A stretch of 64,000 nt of DNA from Flavobacterium piscis (lineage in GTDB: Bacteria > Bacteroidota > Bacteroidia > Flavobacteriales > Flavobacteriaceae), in the NCBI RefSeq assembly GCF_001686925.1, contig NZ_LVEN01000027.1, forward strand, positions 558,001 through 622,000, written 5' to 3'. Positions 1 to 10,009 of the stretch are shown here, piece by piece. Under the pieces are notes generated by a model. That model was not told the origin of the DNA. It saw only the letters and a program-made list of their open reading frames with translations, and searched no databases. Made by a program: the position numbers and the translations under genes. Each line of letters opens with the position of its first letter. Within the stretch, counting starts at the first letter, position 1.

Positions 1-2425
1 CGTCGTTGAGATGCTTTATTTTTCGATTGTTTTTAATCTGGGTTAAGTTTTGTGAGTAGCGAATGATGTAGTAAAATGAGCCGCAAACCAGCAGAAAGTA
101 AAATAAATAAGCATAAGAACTCGCCCAAAACGGCGGCAGAATCCTGATTTTTAATTCTATCTCTTTACTCCAAACCCCAAAACTATTCAGTGATTTTACT
201 TTAAAAACATAATCTCCCGGTGCAAGTTCAGTAAAAAATACCTTATTGTTGCGCTCGAGATAAACCCAGTCATTATTTACGTTTTCCAATTTATACCAAT
301 ATTCGGTAAGTTCCGGAGCGGTATAATTTAAAGAAGCAAATTCCAAATTAAACGAGGATTGATTGTTGTTGAGTTCCAGTTCATCAATATGCGAAATAGA
401 TTGCTGTATAGGAGAATCATCCTGGTTGGCATTAATATCTTTATTGTTGATTTGCAAATTGGTAATAAAGATAGACGGAGTGTATTTGTTTTTGGTGAAA
501 TTCTTTGGGTTGAAACTGATCATTCCGTTTAGGTTTCCAAAATACATATCACCGTTTGTATCTTTAAATGCCGATGCATAATTAAACTGATCGCTCAATA
601 AACCGTTTGCCGTGGTATAAATCTTAATGCTTTTATGGTCAGGACCAAATTTCACCAAACCTTTAGAAGTGGTCAGCCATAAATTTTTAGCATCATCTTC
701 TAAAATAGAATATACAACATTGCTGGGGAAACCATTTTTGGTAGTGAATTTTTTAAAAGTCCTTGTTTTTTTATCCAATAAATCCAGACCGTTTTCAGTG
801 GCAAACCATAAGTTTTTCGAACTGTCTTCAAAAATATAATTGATAGAATTATTGCTAATGCCATTTGGATTTTTGTAATCATAAATAAAAACCTCTTTCT
901 TTTTGGTTTTTGGATTATAATAAAACAAACCATCGCGATAACTTCCCGCCCATAAATTTCCGTCGCTGTCTTCTTTATAATTCGTGTAATGCGTGGTTTC
1001 CGGAAATATTTTTAAAATGTCGAAATTATCATTTTGCTCATTATATTTATAAAGCCCCATTGTTGTAATCACAATCAATTCATCTTTTTTGGTTTTATAA
1101 AAAGAAAAAATAAAATTACTTCGCAATCCGGATGATGGATTATTGGCAGTGTAATGTTTGATCACCGCACCCGTATTTCTGTCTAAAACATCTAAACCAT
1201 GCTCAAAAGTTCCCACCCAAATCTTGTCTTTTCGGGGCATCAGGGCATGTATATTATAATACGAAACACCGTTTTTACTTCCGTTAGGTAAATAGGAGGT
1301 AAACTGCTGTTTTTTAGGATCAAATCGGTTTAATCCCGCATCTTCGGTTCCAATCCAGAGATCGCCTTTATCGTCTTTATGAATTTCCCTGACGGCGCTT
1401 CCGCTAATAGAGTTTTGTCCTTTTTGCGGGAAATATTTCTTGAATTGCGTGTATTGTTTTTGATGGTAATTAATACCGCCAAAATAGGTGCCAATCCAAA
1501 TTCCGTTTTCCTTATCAATAGTGATCGAATACGCCGCATTGTCGGAAATGGCATAAGGATCATTGTAATTTTTTTTGAGATTTACATTCACTTTTGTTTT
1601 CAGGTTGTAAACATAAACGCCTGATTCGCTGGCAATCCAGAGTTCATCGTTGCCTTTCGTTTTAAACTGCCGAACATAAACCGGATTTTTACCTGAAAAT
1701 TGTAAACCCGCAGTAGTTTTATTTGGGATATTATAAATCAAAACCCCATCTTCCTGTGTACCAATTGCAATATTATTTTTATCTAATGCATAAATAACGG
1801 TAATCCTAAAATTAGCCGAATTTGCCGGAGGCGTTATCGGAATATTTTCAAATGAAAGATTTTCTTCAGAATAACGGTAGATTCTGTTTAGGGAAGAAGC
1901 CCAAATCTGGCCATTAGCATCCCGCGAAATCGAAGTCACTATAAAATATTTATTCGGATTAAAAGTTTTGGTTTCCTTTTTTACCGTAGAATATTTGTAC
2001 AGAATATTGCCTGAAATAAACCAGATATTTCCGTTTTTATCGTGGTTGATATCGTTGATCCTGTCATTAATAGCTTCATTTAAAACAGTAAACTCATCCG
2101 TCTTTTTATTGTACTGATACAAACCTTTATCTGTACCTACCCAAATTACACCTTTATATTCATGAAGAGACTGAATATAATTGCTTCCCAGACTATGAAT
2201 CGGGTTGCCATTACTGCGATAGGTTTTAAACCTGTAACCATCAAACCGGTTCAGGCCATCTTTGGTTCCAAACCACATAAAACCATCTTCGTCCTGTAAA
2301 GAAGTCAAAACCGTGTTGTTGGAAAGTCCTTCCTCGACCTGAAAATGTTTAAAATAATATTCTTGTGCCTGAATAAAATTTATCGAAAAAATCAATAAAA
2401 ATGAAAAAAGAAAGAATTTACGCAT
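1..2425 (-). CDS. Two-component propeller sensor (HTCS-like), N-terminal 808 codons, cut by window edge
   Basis: The minus strand is open from an ATG at 2425 to the left edge, with no stop. The product has a signal peptide (about residues 1-20, ending FIQA). Many Reg_prop propeller repeats follow, with motifs such as MWFGTKDGLNRFDG, IWVGTDKGLYQY and LWIGTEDAGLNRFD. A Y_Y_Y-type domain lies at about 695-755 (ELTEYWYKLEN, APGDYVFKVK), then one transmembrane segment at about 761-784 and the start of a linker. This is the periplasmic half of a Bacteroidota hybrid two-component sensor. The histidine kinase, receiver and AraC output domains would lie beyond the window. It is divergent from the susC gene at 2818, the usual position for the sensor that detects oligosaccharides and switches on its PUL. 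Inferred role: inducer of the 2.8-16.7 kb locus. A plain Y_Y_Y histidine kinase or LuxR-type regulator is also possible because the C-terminus is not visible. Confidence 0.88.
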   Translation of the reverse strand, partial: MRKFFLFSFLLIFSINFIQAQEYYFKHFQVEEGLSNNTVLTSLQDEDGFMWFGTKDGLNRFDGYRFKTYRSNGNPIHSLGSNYIQSLHEYKGVIWVGTDKGLYQYNKKTDEFTVLNEAINDRINDINHDKNGNIWFISGNILYKYSTVKKETKTFNPNKYFIVTSISRDANGQIWASSLNRIYRYSEENLSFENIPITPPANSANFRITVIYALDKNNIAIGTQEDGVLIYNIPNKTTAGLQFSGKNPVYVRQFKTKGNDELWIASESGVYVYNLKTKVNVNLKKNYNDPYAISDNAAYSITIDKENGIWIGTYFGGINYHQKQYTQFKKYFPQKGQNSISGSAVREIHKDDKGDLWIGTEDAGLNRFDPKKQQFTSYLPNGSKNGVSYYNIHALMPRKDKIWVGTFEHGLDVLDRNTGAVIKHYTANNPSSGLRSNFIFSFYKTKKDELIVITTMGLYKYNEQNDNFDILKIFPETTHYTNYKEDSDGNLWAGSYRDGLFYYNPKTKKKEVFIYDYKNPNGISNNSINYIFEDSSKNLWFATENGLDLLDKKTRTFKKFTTKNGFPSNVVYSILEDDAKNLWLTTSKGLVKFGPDHKSIKIYTTANGLLSDQFNYASAFKDTNGDMYFGNLNGMISFNPKNFTKNKYTPSIFITNLQINNKDINANQDDSPIQQSISHIDELELNNNQSSFNLEFASLNYTAPELTEYWYKLENVNNDWVYLERNNKVFFTELAPGDYVFKVKSLNSFGVWSKEIELKIRILPPFWASSYAYLFYFLLVCGSFYYIIRYSQNLTQIKNNRKIKHLND

Positions 2426-2817
2426 TGTTGTGTTATTTAAGATAAAATCATGTTGTAATCAAATCGTGTCAATGTTCAACAAAATGATGCAAACCGCTGT
2501 TTAATTGGATATAATTCTACAATTTGACTCATTTAAGAGAGAAATTGACACAAATGAATCATTTTATTTTGAATTAAAATCATCTACTTTGACTTTTTAA
2601 ATAAATGATATTGATAATTTTTAACCTTAAAAAATAAGGCATCAATAAAATTAACTTTAAAAAACAATCACATTAACACTTTTGAATTAAAATGAACACA
2701 TTATTATTAGTAACCAATTTTAAAATGGTACGTCGCCATCACACAGACGCTTAAAAACTTTACAAATTCAGTACAAAACCAACCAAAAAAATGAAAACTA
2801 TCTAAAATGAAAAATCA
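2426..2817. promoter_or_regulatory. Divergent intergenic region between PUL sensor and susC
   Basis: This stretch of 392 bp contains no gene. It must hold the promoters of both the sensor (minus) and the susC operon (plus). The sequence is very AT-rich. I see no exact TAnnTTTG box; the nearest looks are TACAATTTG near 2518 and TACTTTG near 2585. A sequence one mismatch from TTACTAATAGTAA, on the minus strand at 2701-2713, matches a palindrome found twice before the second susC. Confidence 0.5.
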
Positions 2818-5800
2818 ATGAAAACAACGTTCACTCAAATTTTAAAGCAGAGATATTACCTCTTGTTTTTCTTTAGTTTATTAGTGCAGCAAGTGCAGGC
2901 ACAACAGCAAATAACCATAACGGGAAAAGTGTCTTCTGCAACAGGAGAACCCATTCCGTTTGCAAATGTTGTGATCAAGAATACCAAAAACGGTGCAGTT
3001 ACCGATTTCGACGGAAGATATAAAATTACGGCAGCTTCAAATCAAACCCTGATTTTTAGTTCGCAGGGATTCAAAACAATCGAAATTGCGATAAATAATG
3101 CCACAACAGTAGATGCTTCTTTACCTGAAGATGCAATGAAACTGGACGAAATTGTGGTGGTAGGTTATGGTTCTCAACAGAAAAAAGACCTTACAGGAGC
3201 TGTTTCTCTGGTAAAAGCCGGAGAAATTCAAAAACGTCAGGTTACAACTGTCGCAGACGGACTTCAGGGTTTAGTGACCGGAGTTAAAGTTCGTGGCGGC
3301 GGCCGCCCGGGACAGGAAGCCAATATTGAAATTCGTGGTTTAAAGAACCTTCAAAACACCAATCCGTTATATGTAATTGATGGTGTAATTACTTCTGCAA
3401 ACAGGGATTTTAACCCAAATGATATCGAAACTATTCAGGTTTTAAAAGATGCATCTGCAGCAGCAATTTACGGTTCAAGAGCTGCAAATGGTGTAATCAT
3501 CATTACAACCAAAAAAGGTAAAAAAGGACCGCTTAAGGTGGAAGCTTCTGTGAAATCAAGTATTACCACAATGCCAAGATATGATTTAATGGGAACTGAG
3601 GAGTTTGCAAAATTAAATAATCAGGCATATGATAATGCGGGATATCCAAGACAAAATCTTAACATGGCAGTTAATACAGACTGGCAGGATGCTGTTTTCA
3701 AAACCGGAATGATCAACGACTATAATGTAAGCGTTTCCGGAGGTGGAGAGAACTCAACCTTTTTTATGTCAGGAAATTATTTTGACAATAAAGGAACAGT
3801 TGTAGGAACTGATTTTGACAGAATTTCATTCCGTGTAAATTCAAGTGGAACCAAAGGTATTTTTAGTATTGGAGAAAACATTGCCATCAGCAATTCTAAA
3901 ACAGATGAAATGTCTGGAAATCCAATTATTGATGTTTACAGAATGACGCCAACAATTCCGCTTTATGATGCTGGAAATCCTGGAGGATATGGTTACGGAA
4001 AGCAAGGAGTAGCAGATACTTTTGGTACAAATCCTTTAGCAATTGCTGATTTTTCGAATGCAATAAATGAAAATTTCAGAATCAGAGGAAATGTCTGGTC
4101 AGAATTAAAATTGGCATCGTGGTTAAAATACCGTTTCAATTTTGGATATGAAACTAGTTTTGATTCTTATAAATTTTTAAGAAAAATTGGAAACTGGACA
4201 TTAAATCAACCGGTAGATCCTTCTATTATTGATCAAAATAAAGGAAGATCAGAAACGATGTTATTTGAAAACACATTGAATTTCAAAAAACAATTTGGAA
4301 AACATGATCTGACAATTTTAGTGGGACAGACTTTTCAAAAAGATAAATACGAACAAATTTATGGCACAAAGAGAAATATTCCGATAAACTCAGGAACGGG
4401 TCAATATTATCAGGTTCTAAATCAGGGAGATTCACCTGTAGTGGGTGGTTTTATTAATGAAGCTTCTCTGGCCTCTTATTTAGGAAGATTAGAGTACAAT
4501 TATGATAATCGTTACTTATTTAATGCCGTTTTAAGACGCGACGGATCATCAAGATTTAGCGATGAAAACAAATGGGGAAATTTTCCTTCTGTTTCTGCTG
4601 GATGGAGAGTAAATAATGAATCTTTCTTTAAATCTGAATTTATTAAAGATTTGAAATTAAGAGCAAGTTACGGAGAATTAGGTTCTGGTAACATTGGAAA
4701 TTACGAATACAAAAGTTTCGTGAATAATTTTGGACAAATTGTCTTAGGAACAGGACAGACTTTGTATCCATCTGCAACTCAGGTAAAATTATCTAATTCT
4801 CAGTTACGTTGGGAAAAGCTAAAACAAACCAATTTTGGATTAGATCTGGGAGTTTTAAATAATGATCTACGTTTTACCGCAGATTATTTTATTGCCCGTA
4901 CAGAAGATGTATTATTTGGATTTCCCATTTTATTAACCACAGGAAATGACGGAGGAAATCCTATTTCTAATGCCGCAACGGTTGAAAATAAAGGTATTGA
5001 ACTGGAATTGGCTTACAGCAAAAAAATTAATGAATTCTCATTTAATGCTTCTGTAAATTTTACCAAAGTAAATAACAAATTGGTGTCTTTAGGAAATGGT
5101 CAAAACGAAAACATCGTTGGAAATACAATGACAAGAGCAGGATCGCCTGTAGGAATGTGGTATGTATTGCAAACTGATGGATTGTTTCAAAATCAAGCTG
5201 AAATAGCCAACTATAAAAATGCTGACGGAAAAGTAATTATGCCAGGCGCAGTACCCGGAGATATCCGTTTTAAGGATGTTAACGGCGACGGGCAAATTAC
5301 AAGTGATGACAAAGCAATTGTTGGAAGCCCGTGGCCTGAATTCGAAATGGGTTTAAATGCAGGAGCAGAATACAAAGGTTTTGATTTTTCGATGAACTGG
5401 ATTGCTTCTCACGGAGCAACTGTTTATGACGGATTTAGAAGCGTTGTAGATCGTTTTGACGACAATAGTAATTACAGAGCAGGAATTCAGCCCTGGACAC
5501 CTGAGAACCCAAATACGGATTTCCCTAGAGTAACAAAAGGTTCAACTTTAAACTCAAGAGGAGATAGTGACCGCTTCTTAGAAAATGGCGATTTTATCAG
5601 ACTTAAATATATTGGGTTTGGTTATAATTTGCCGGAAAGTATCTTGAATAAATCCGGAATTGCAAGAGCAAGATTAACATTATCAGCACAAAATATTATT
5701 ACAATTACAAAATACAAAGGTTTAGATCCTGAATTTTCAAACGGTAATATTTTTGAAAGAGGTGTAGATAACGGAGCTTTCCCAAATCTTAGAACATATT

Positions 5801-5826
5801 CTTTTGGAGTTGAATTTAGCTTTTAA
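2818..5826 (+). CDS. susC: SusC-like TonB-dependent outer-membrane transporter, PUL 1
   Basis: The 1002-residue protein is of normal SusC length. It has a signal peptide (about 1-28, ending VQA), a carboxypeptidase-regulatory-like domain (about 33-115: ITGKV, PFANVVIKNT, TDFDGRYKI), a TonB-box-like stretch DEIVVVGYGSQ and a plug domain with the SusC signature near LKDASAAAIYGSRAANGV. A beta-barrel follows and ends in an aromatic strand (YSFGVEFSF). It forms the outer-membrane pore that imports oligosaccharides with its SusD lid, using TonB energy. The susD gene follows after 16 bp. The chosen ATG is the one that starts directly at the signal peptide; an upstream ATG at 2807 runs into a stop after a few codons. 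Confidence 0.95.
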   Translation: MKTTFTQILKQRYYLLFFFSLLVQQVQAQQQITITGKVSSATGEPIPFANVVIKNTKNGAVTDFDGRYKITAASNQTLIFSSQGFKTIEIAINNATTVDASLPEDAMKLDEIVVVGYGSQQKKDLTGAVSLVKAGEIQKRQVTTVADGLQGLVTGVKVRGGGRPGQEANIEIRGLKNLQNTNPLYVIDGVITSANRDFNPNDIETIQVLKDASAAAIYGSRAANGVIIITTKKGKKGPLKVEASVKSSITTMPRYDLMGTEEFAKLNNQAYDNAGYPRQNLNMAVNTDWQDAVFKTGMINDYNVSVSGGGENSTFFMSGNYFDNKGTVVGTDFDRISFRVNSSGTKGIFSIGENIAISNSKTDEMSGNPIIDVYRMTPTIPLYDAGNPGGYGYGKQGVADTFGTNPLAIADFSNAINENFRIRGNVWSELKLASWLKYRFNFGYETSFDSYKFLRKIGNWTLNQPVDPSIIDQNKGRSETMLFENTLNFKKQFGKHDLTILVGQTFQKDKYEQIYGTKRNIPINSGTGQYYQVLNQGDSPVVGGFINEASLASYLGRLEYNYDNRYLFNAVLRRDGSSRFSDENKWGNFPSVSAGWRVNNESFFKSEFIKDLKLRASYGELGSGNIGNYEYKSFVNNFGQIVLGTGQTLYPSATQVKLSNSQLRWEKLKQTNFGLDLGVLNNDLRFTADYFIARTEDVLFGFPILLTTGNDGGNPISNAATVENKGIELELAYSKKINEFSFNASVNFTKVNNKLVSLGNGQNENIVGNTMTRAGSPVGMWYVLQTDGLFQNQAEIANYKNADGKVIMPGAVPGDIRFKDVNGDGQITSDDKAIVGSPWPEFEMGLNAGAEYKGFDFSMNWIASHGATVYDGFRSVVDRFDDNSNYRAGIQPWTPENPNTDFPRVTKGSTLNSRGDSDRFLENGDFIRLKYIGFGYNLPESILNKSGIARARLTLSAQNIITITKYKGLDPEFSNGNIFERGVDNGAFPNLRTYSFGVEFSF

Positions 5827-5842
5827 TTAAAAAAATAGGATA

Positions 5843-7369
5843 ATGAAAAAAATAATAATAACAACCGTAGTTTTTCTAGGTCTCTTTTTTGCATCATCTT
5901 GTGAAAATGAATTAGATCTGAACAGCCCAAATGATATAACAGTAGATCAATATTGGAAAACTGAAAGTGATGCACAAGCCGGCGTTAACTCCATTTATGC
6001 CATGTTTTATAAAGATGGATTATGGGCAAGATGGATTTATTTCCGTCTTGACTTAACTTCTGATGAGGGATTTAGTAACAGCCCGTGGACAGAATTGGCA
6101 GACTGGACAAGATTCAATTATATCAATTATAATTTTTGGGAAGGAAATTCAGTAACATGGAGAGATACTTACAAAGCCGTTTTTAGATGCAATCAGGTTT
6201 TGGCAAATGTGCCCAATATTACATTTCAAAATGAAGACGATAAAAAGAAAATTTTGGCGCAGGCTAAATTTTTCAGAGCGTTACATTACTACTATGCCGG
6301 AATTATTTGGGAAAACATTCCTTTAGTGCTGGATCCTTCTACACCGGCTGATTTACCACAGCAAAAAAACGTGACCGAAGTTTGGGCACAGGTGGAAAAA
6401 GATTTAAATGAGGCTTTCGCCGATTTGCCTGCTTCATGGTCAGGTGACCAAACCGGACGTCCTGATAAAGGGGCTGCAAAAGCTTTTCTGGCAAAAGTAT
6501 ACATGCAACAGCATAAATGGGCAGAGGCAAAAGGGGCTCTGGAATATTTAATTACCGGTCCCGGTGCCAAGTATAATTTAGTAGCAAATTACAGAGACAA
6601 CTTTACAGACGTAAATGAAAACAACATTGAGTCTGTGTTTGAAATTCAGTTTGGAGATCAAAGAAAAGGTGGAACAGGAGAAGATCAAAATGCTGCAGTT
6701 TCCAGTAATCGCAGTCAATTTTTTGCCCCAAGAGGAATTGGATGGTCAGACGGACAAGCTCGTTTCTGGTTAGTAAATGCTTTTAAACAAGAAAAAAATA
6801 AAGACGGAAATCTCGACGCAAGATTAAGATACACTTTATACTATCCGGGTTTACTAGCTGATTTTGGAGACAAAACATACGGCAAAAACTGGGAGTGGGG
6901 CAATGATGAAGCCTGGTTCAGAAAAGGAAGTCGTGATTATTACCGAAACAACGAAGATTATTACAATCAGGTAAATTACAGATTGGTTCGTTACGCAGAC
7001 ATATTGTTACGCTATGCCGAAGTGCTGAACGAATTAGGAAATACAGCTGGCGCTTACCAATATGTTGATTTAGTAAGAGCACGTTCAAACATGAACACAC
7101 TAGCGGTCGCACATCCTGAAATTGGAAACGATCACGATAAATTTTTAGAAAGATTAAAAACAGAACGAGTTTTAGAATTGGCCGGTGAAAGTGTTCGCTG
7201 GGAAGATTTAAAACGCTGGGGAGATTTAAACACTCAGGCTTCTGTGGATAAAATTGCGCTTCGTGATCCTGATTTTAAAAACTTTACAGTAGGTAAAAAC
7301 CAAAGATTACCAATTCCGCAGGTTGATGTGGATAATAATCCAAACCTGGATCAGCACGCTGAATATTAA
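5843..7369 (+). CDS. susD: SusD/RagB family glycan-binding lipoprotein, PUL 1
   Basis: The 508-residue protein begins with a lipoprotein signal whose lipobox ends in SSC at about residue 20 (FFASSCENE), so it is lipid-anchored. The N-terminal DLNSPNDITVDQYWKTESDAQAGVN segment, the central TPR-like helices (AKFFRALHYYYAGIIWENIPLV) and the C-terminal RYADILLRYAEVLNELG and ERVLELAGESVRWEDLKRWG motifs are hallmarks of the SusD family. It acts as the surface lid of the SusC transporter and captures oligosaccharides. It directly follows susC (16 bp gap). A strong hairpin lies just downstream, so expression of the later enzyme genes may be lower. Confidence 0.95.
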   Translation: MKKIIITTVVFLGLFFASSCENELDLNSPNDITVDQYWKTESDAQAGVNSIYAMFYKDGLWARWIYFRLDLTSDEGFSNSPWTELADWTRFNYINYNFWEGNSVTWRDTYKAVFRCNQVLANVPNITFQNEDDKKKILAQAKFFRALHYYYAGIIWENIPLVLDPSTPADLPQQKNVTEVWAQVEKDLNEAFADLPASWSGDQTGRPDKGAAKAFLAKVYMQQHKWAEAKGALEYLITGPGAKYNLVANYRDNFTDVNENNIESVFEIQFGDQRKGGTGEDQNAAVSSNRSQFFAPRGIGWSDGQARFWLVNAFKQEKNKDGNLDARLRYTLYYPGLLADFGDKTYGKNWEWGNDEAWFRKGSRDYYRNNEDYYNQVNYRLVRYADILLRYAEVLNELGNTAGAYQYVDLVRARSNMNTLAVAHPEIGNDHDKFLERLKTERVLELAGESVRWEDLKRWGDLNTQASVDKIALRDPDFKNFTVGKNQRLPIPQVDVDNNPNLDQHAEY

Positions 7370-7378
7370 AATAGTTAA

Positions 7379-7411
7379 AAGGGAATCAGATGCAGTAAAT
7401 CTGATTCCCTT
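7379..7411 (+). terminator. Hairpin after susD, terminator or processing site
   Basis: A perfect 13-bp stem (AAGGGAATCAGAT at 7379-7391 pairing with 7399-7411) encloses a 7-base loop. The T-run after it is weak (TTAT), so it may be a partial terminator or an mRNA-stabilising stem. Either would lower the downstream glycosidase genes relative to susCD, which is common in PULs. Confidence 0.65.
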
Positions 7412-7448
7412 ATAAAAAGAACGATTGTTCATAATAACAAAATTTATA

Positions 7449-8621
7449 ATGAAAAAAGTAAAATTGTGTCTGACATTAATGTTGGCAGGACTAGTATTGC
7501 TTAGTTGCAACAACAAAAAAAAGAATCCCGAAGAAAGTAAAAGTGAAACCGCTGCAATCGAAAAAAGAGAAATCTGGACAAAAGATCAGGCCAATACATG
7601 GTATGCAGAACAACCCTGGTTAGTAGGAGCAAATTATTATCCTAGCACAGCTATAAATCAGTTAGAGATGTGGCAGGAAGATACTTTTGATCCCAAAAGA
7701 ATCGATCAGGAATTGGGCTGGGCAGAAGGTATTGGTATGAATGTAATGCGCGTTTACCTGCACGATTTATTGCATGAGCAAGATGCCGAAGGTCTTTACA
7801 AAGGCATGAATACATTTTTGGAAATTGCAGATAAACACCACATTAAAACACTGTTTGTTTTATTTGATTCGTGCTGGGATCCTTTTCCTGCTTTAGGCAA
7901 ACAACGTGCACCAAAACCCTACACACACAATTCAGGCTGGGTACAAAGTCCGGGACAAAAAGTATTACAGGACAAAACACAATATCCTCGTTTAGAAAAA
8001 TATGTAAAAGAAACCGTTGCAAAGTTCAAAGACGACAAACGTATTTTGGGTTGGGATGTCTGGAACGAACCGGATAATATGACGGGACCATCGTATGAAA
8101 AAATCGAAATCAAAAACAAAGTCGATTTGATTTTGCCGCTTTTAAAAGATGTTTTTGTCTGGGCAAGAGAAAGCAATCCGTCGCAGCCTTTAACATCAGG
8201 TGTTTGGGTAGGAGACTGGAGTGATGAAGCAAAGATGAAACCAATGCACAAAATGCAGATCGAACAATCGGATGTGGTTTCTTTTCACAACTATAATACA
8301 CCTGCAGATTTCGAAAAAGTGATCAAACAATTGCAGCGTTACGGAAAACCGTTATTGTGTACAGAATATATGGCAAGACCAAACGGAAGCACTTTTGAAG
8401 GATTTTTGCCAATTGCAAAAAAATACAATGTGGGCATGATCAACTGGGGTTTTGTTGACGGAAAAACACAAACCAAATATGCCTGGGACAGCTGGACTAA
8501 AAAATACGATGCAGAGCCAAAACTTTGGTTTCACGAAGTACTTAAAAACGACGGAACGCCTTATATAAAAGCAGAAACTGATTTGATTAAAAAGATGACT
8601 TCTGAGGCGAATAAAAAATAG
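7449..8621 (+). CDS. Cellulase-like (GH-A clan TIM barrel) glycoside hydrolase lipoprotein
   Basis: The ATG at 7449 is preferred over an in-frame ATG at 7425 because it places a lipoprotein signal at the N-terminus (MKKVKLCLTLMLAG with lipobox LLSC). The mature protein is a TIM barrel of about 370 residues. VMRVYLHDLL is a barrel strand. WDVWNEPDN carries the probable acid/base Glu207, and LLCTEYMARP carries the probable nucleophile Glu306. This arrangement is that of clan GH-A endo- or exo-hydrolases such as GH5-like cellulase-fold enzymes. I cannot assign the exact family or substrate. In this PUL it probably cleaves the backbone or a terminal sugar of an arabinose-bearing glycan. It is anchored to a membrane by its lipid. 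Confidence 0.82.
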   Translation: MKKVKLCLTLMLAGLVLLSCNNKKKNPEESKSETAAIEKREIWTKDQANTWYAEQPWLVGANYYPSTAINQLEMWQEDTFDPKRIDQELGWAEGIGMNVMRVYLHDLLHEQDAEGLYKGMNTFLEIADKHHIKTLFVLFDSCWDPFPALGKQRAPKPYTHNSGWVQSPGQKVLQDKTQYPRLEKYVKETVAKFKDDKRILGWDVWNEPDNMTGPSYEKIEIKNKVDLILPLLKDVFVWARESNPSQPLTSGVWVGDWSDEAKMKPMHKMQIEQSDVVSFHNYNTPADFEKVIKQLQRYGKPLLCTEYMARPNGSTFEGFLPIAKKYNVGMINWGFVDGKTQTKYAWDSWTKKYDAEPKLWFHEVLKNDGTPYIKAETDLIKKMTSEANKK

Positions 8622-8655
8622 ATTGTTAGACTTCTTAGATTTTTAGAAAACTAGA

Positions 8656-8943
8656 TTTTTTGCCACAGATTTCACTGATTTAAAGGATTTGTTTCATTAT
8701 AAAATAGCCACGAATTCACGAATTTTTTCTATGTATTGTATACAATCATTCGTGGCAAAAAAAAAATAAACACATAGAAACATAGGTTTATTGTTTCTTT
8801 TTAAGATTGTTTAAAAAAATCTCGTTTTTCAACCATAGCTATGTGTTTTATTATAAGTGAAACGACTTTTAACCGTACCAAAAAGCTATGTTTCTATGTG
8901 TTTAAAAAAAATCATTTCGAATCATTTAATCTGTGGCAAAAAA
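8656..8943. repeat. Nested inverted-repeat element between two glycosidase genes
   Basis: Three nested or sequential inverted repeats fill this gap. The outer arms are TTTTTTGCCACAGATT (8656-8671) and its exact complement (8928-8943). The inner arms are GCCACGAAT (8707-8715) with ATTCGTGGC (8748-8756), and AAACACATAGAAACATAG (8768-8785) with its exact complement (8886-8903). No open frame is present. The style matches short intergenic repeats scattered through Flavobacterium genomes. The right arm overlaps an upstream in-frame ATG of the next gene, which argues against that ATG as the start. Confidence 0.8.
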
Positions 8944-8965
8944 AAACATTTTAATAGTAAGCAAA

Positions 8966-10006
8966 ATGGGAAAATATAAAATAAAACAGCTCTTATTCAT
9001 TATTATGCTAGCCGTAGGTTTTTCCGCGAAAGCGCAACAGCCCGATCCGCCGGGACAAGTAAAAGGAAATGAAAAACCTAAAAATGAAGCCTATCTTTTT
9101 GCGCATATGACGCACAACGATTACGGCAAATTGTATTATTCCGTTAGTCTTGATGGTTTGCATTGGGAAAACTTAAACAGCGGAAAAAGAGTTTTTGAAG
9201 ATTATAAAGGACACCCCGATATCTGCAAAGGTCCGGACGGGAAATACTACATTGCAGGAAACACTGGCGACGATGCAAAAACAATCAATATCTGGGTTTC
9301 AGAGGATTTAATTACCTGGAAAAAACACTCAGATTATACGCCGGATTTAAAAAGTACGCCAGATTATTCGAATGCCTTACAACGAATTGGTGCTCCCAAA
9401 TTATACTACGACAAAGACTCAGAAAAGTTTATCATGACCTGGCACACGCCGCATCTTGATGGTACAAAAGAAGATCCGGAACGTTATTGGGCAAGTCAGC
9501 GAACTTTATATGTTTTGTCTAAAGACTTAAAAACTTTCGAAGGAACTCCAAAACGTTTGTTCGACTGGGATATGGGAACCATAGATGTTTTTATTCGTAA
9601 AGTAGGTGATTCCTATTACGCTGTAATTAAAGATGAAACCTATCCCACTTTATACTGGACAACCGGAAAAACCATCCGAATTGCCAAATCAAAATCACTT
9701 TTAGGACCTTACTCTTTGCCCCAACAATCGATTAGTCCCAACTTTAGAGAAGCGCCAATGCTGATTCCTTCGCCTGATGATAAAATATGGTACATGTATT
9801 ACGAGCAATATCCGGGAGTTTCTTACGGTTTATCAATTGCAGATAATCTCAACGGACCTTGGTTTCAGGCCTCAGGTTACACTTTTTTTGCCGATTGGGA
9901 TAAATACAGTTTTCCTGAAAAAGTACGTCATGGCTGTATGATCACCATTTCAAAAAAAGAATATGATGGCTTGGTGAAGAAATTTGGCCTCGTTAAAAAG
10001 TTATGA
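8966..10006 (+). CDS. GH43-like five-bladed propeller glycoside hydrolase, secreted
   Basis: The start at 8966 gives a clean signal peptide (MGKYKIKQLLFIIMLAVGFSAKA, cleaved near residue 23). The frame also has an ATG at 8933, but this falls in the arm of an intergenic repeat. The 346-residue product has propeller-type repeats (HPDICKGPDGKYYIAG, LYYDKDSEKFIMTWHTP, KSKSLLGPYSLP). Candidate catalytic acids are Asp207 in GTIDVFIRK and Glu262 in NFREAPMLIPS, arranged as in GH43/GH117-like enzymes. The family call is by fold and motif only. Its place in the PUL suggests removal of arabinose or a related side-chain sugar in the periplasm or outside. Confidence 0.75.
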   Translation: MGKYKIKQLLFIIMLAVGFSAKAQQPDPPGQVKGNEKPKNEAYLFAHMTHNDYGKLYYSVSLDGLHWENLNSGKRVFEDYKGHPDICKGPDGKYYIAGNTGDDAKTINIWVSEDLITWKKHSDYTPDLKSTPDYSNALQRIGAPKLYYDKDSEKFIMTWHTPHLDGTKEDPERYWASQRTLYVLSKDLKTFEGTPKRLFDWDMGTIDVFIRKVGDSYYAVIKDETYPTLYWTTGKTIRIAKSKSLLGPYSLPQQSISPNFREAPMLIPSPDDKIWYMYYEQYPGVSYGLSIADNLNGPWFQASGYTFFADWDKYSFPEKVRHGCMITISKKEYDGLVKKFGLVKKL

Positions 10007-10009
10007 AAT

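Noticed and set aside
363..1624. Several short frames on both strands at the left edge
   Set aside because: They are shadows of the two-component sensor, which reads open on the minus strand from 2425 to the edge.
8933..8965. Upstream ATG extension of the GH43-like gene
   Set aside because: The ATG lies within the arm of the intergenic repeat, and the extension moves the signal peptide away from the N-terminus.
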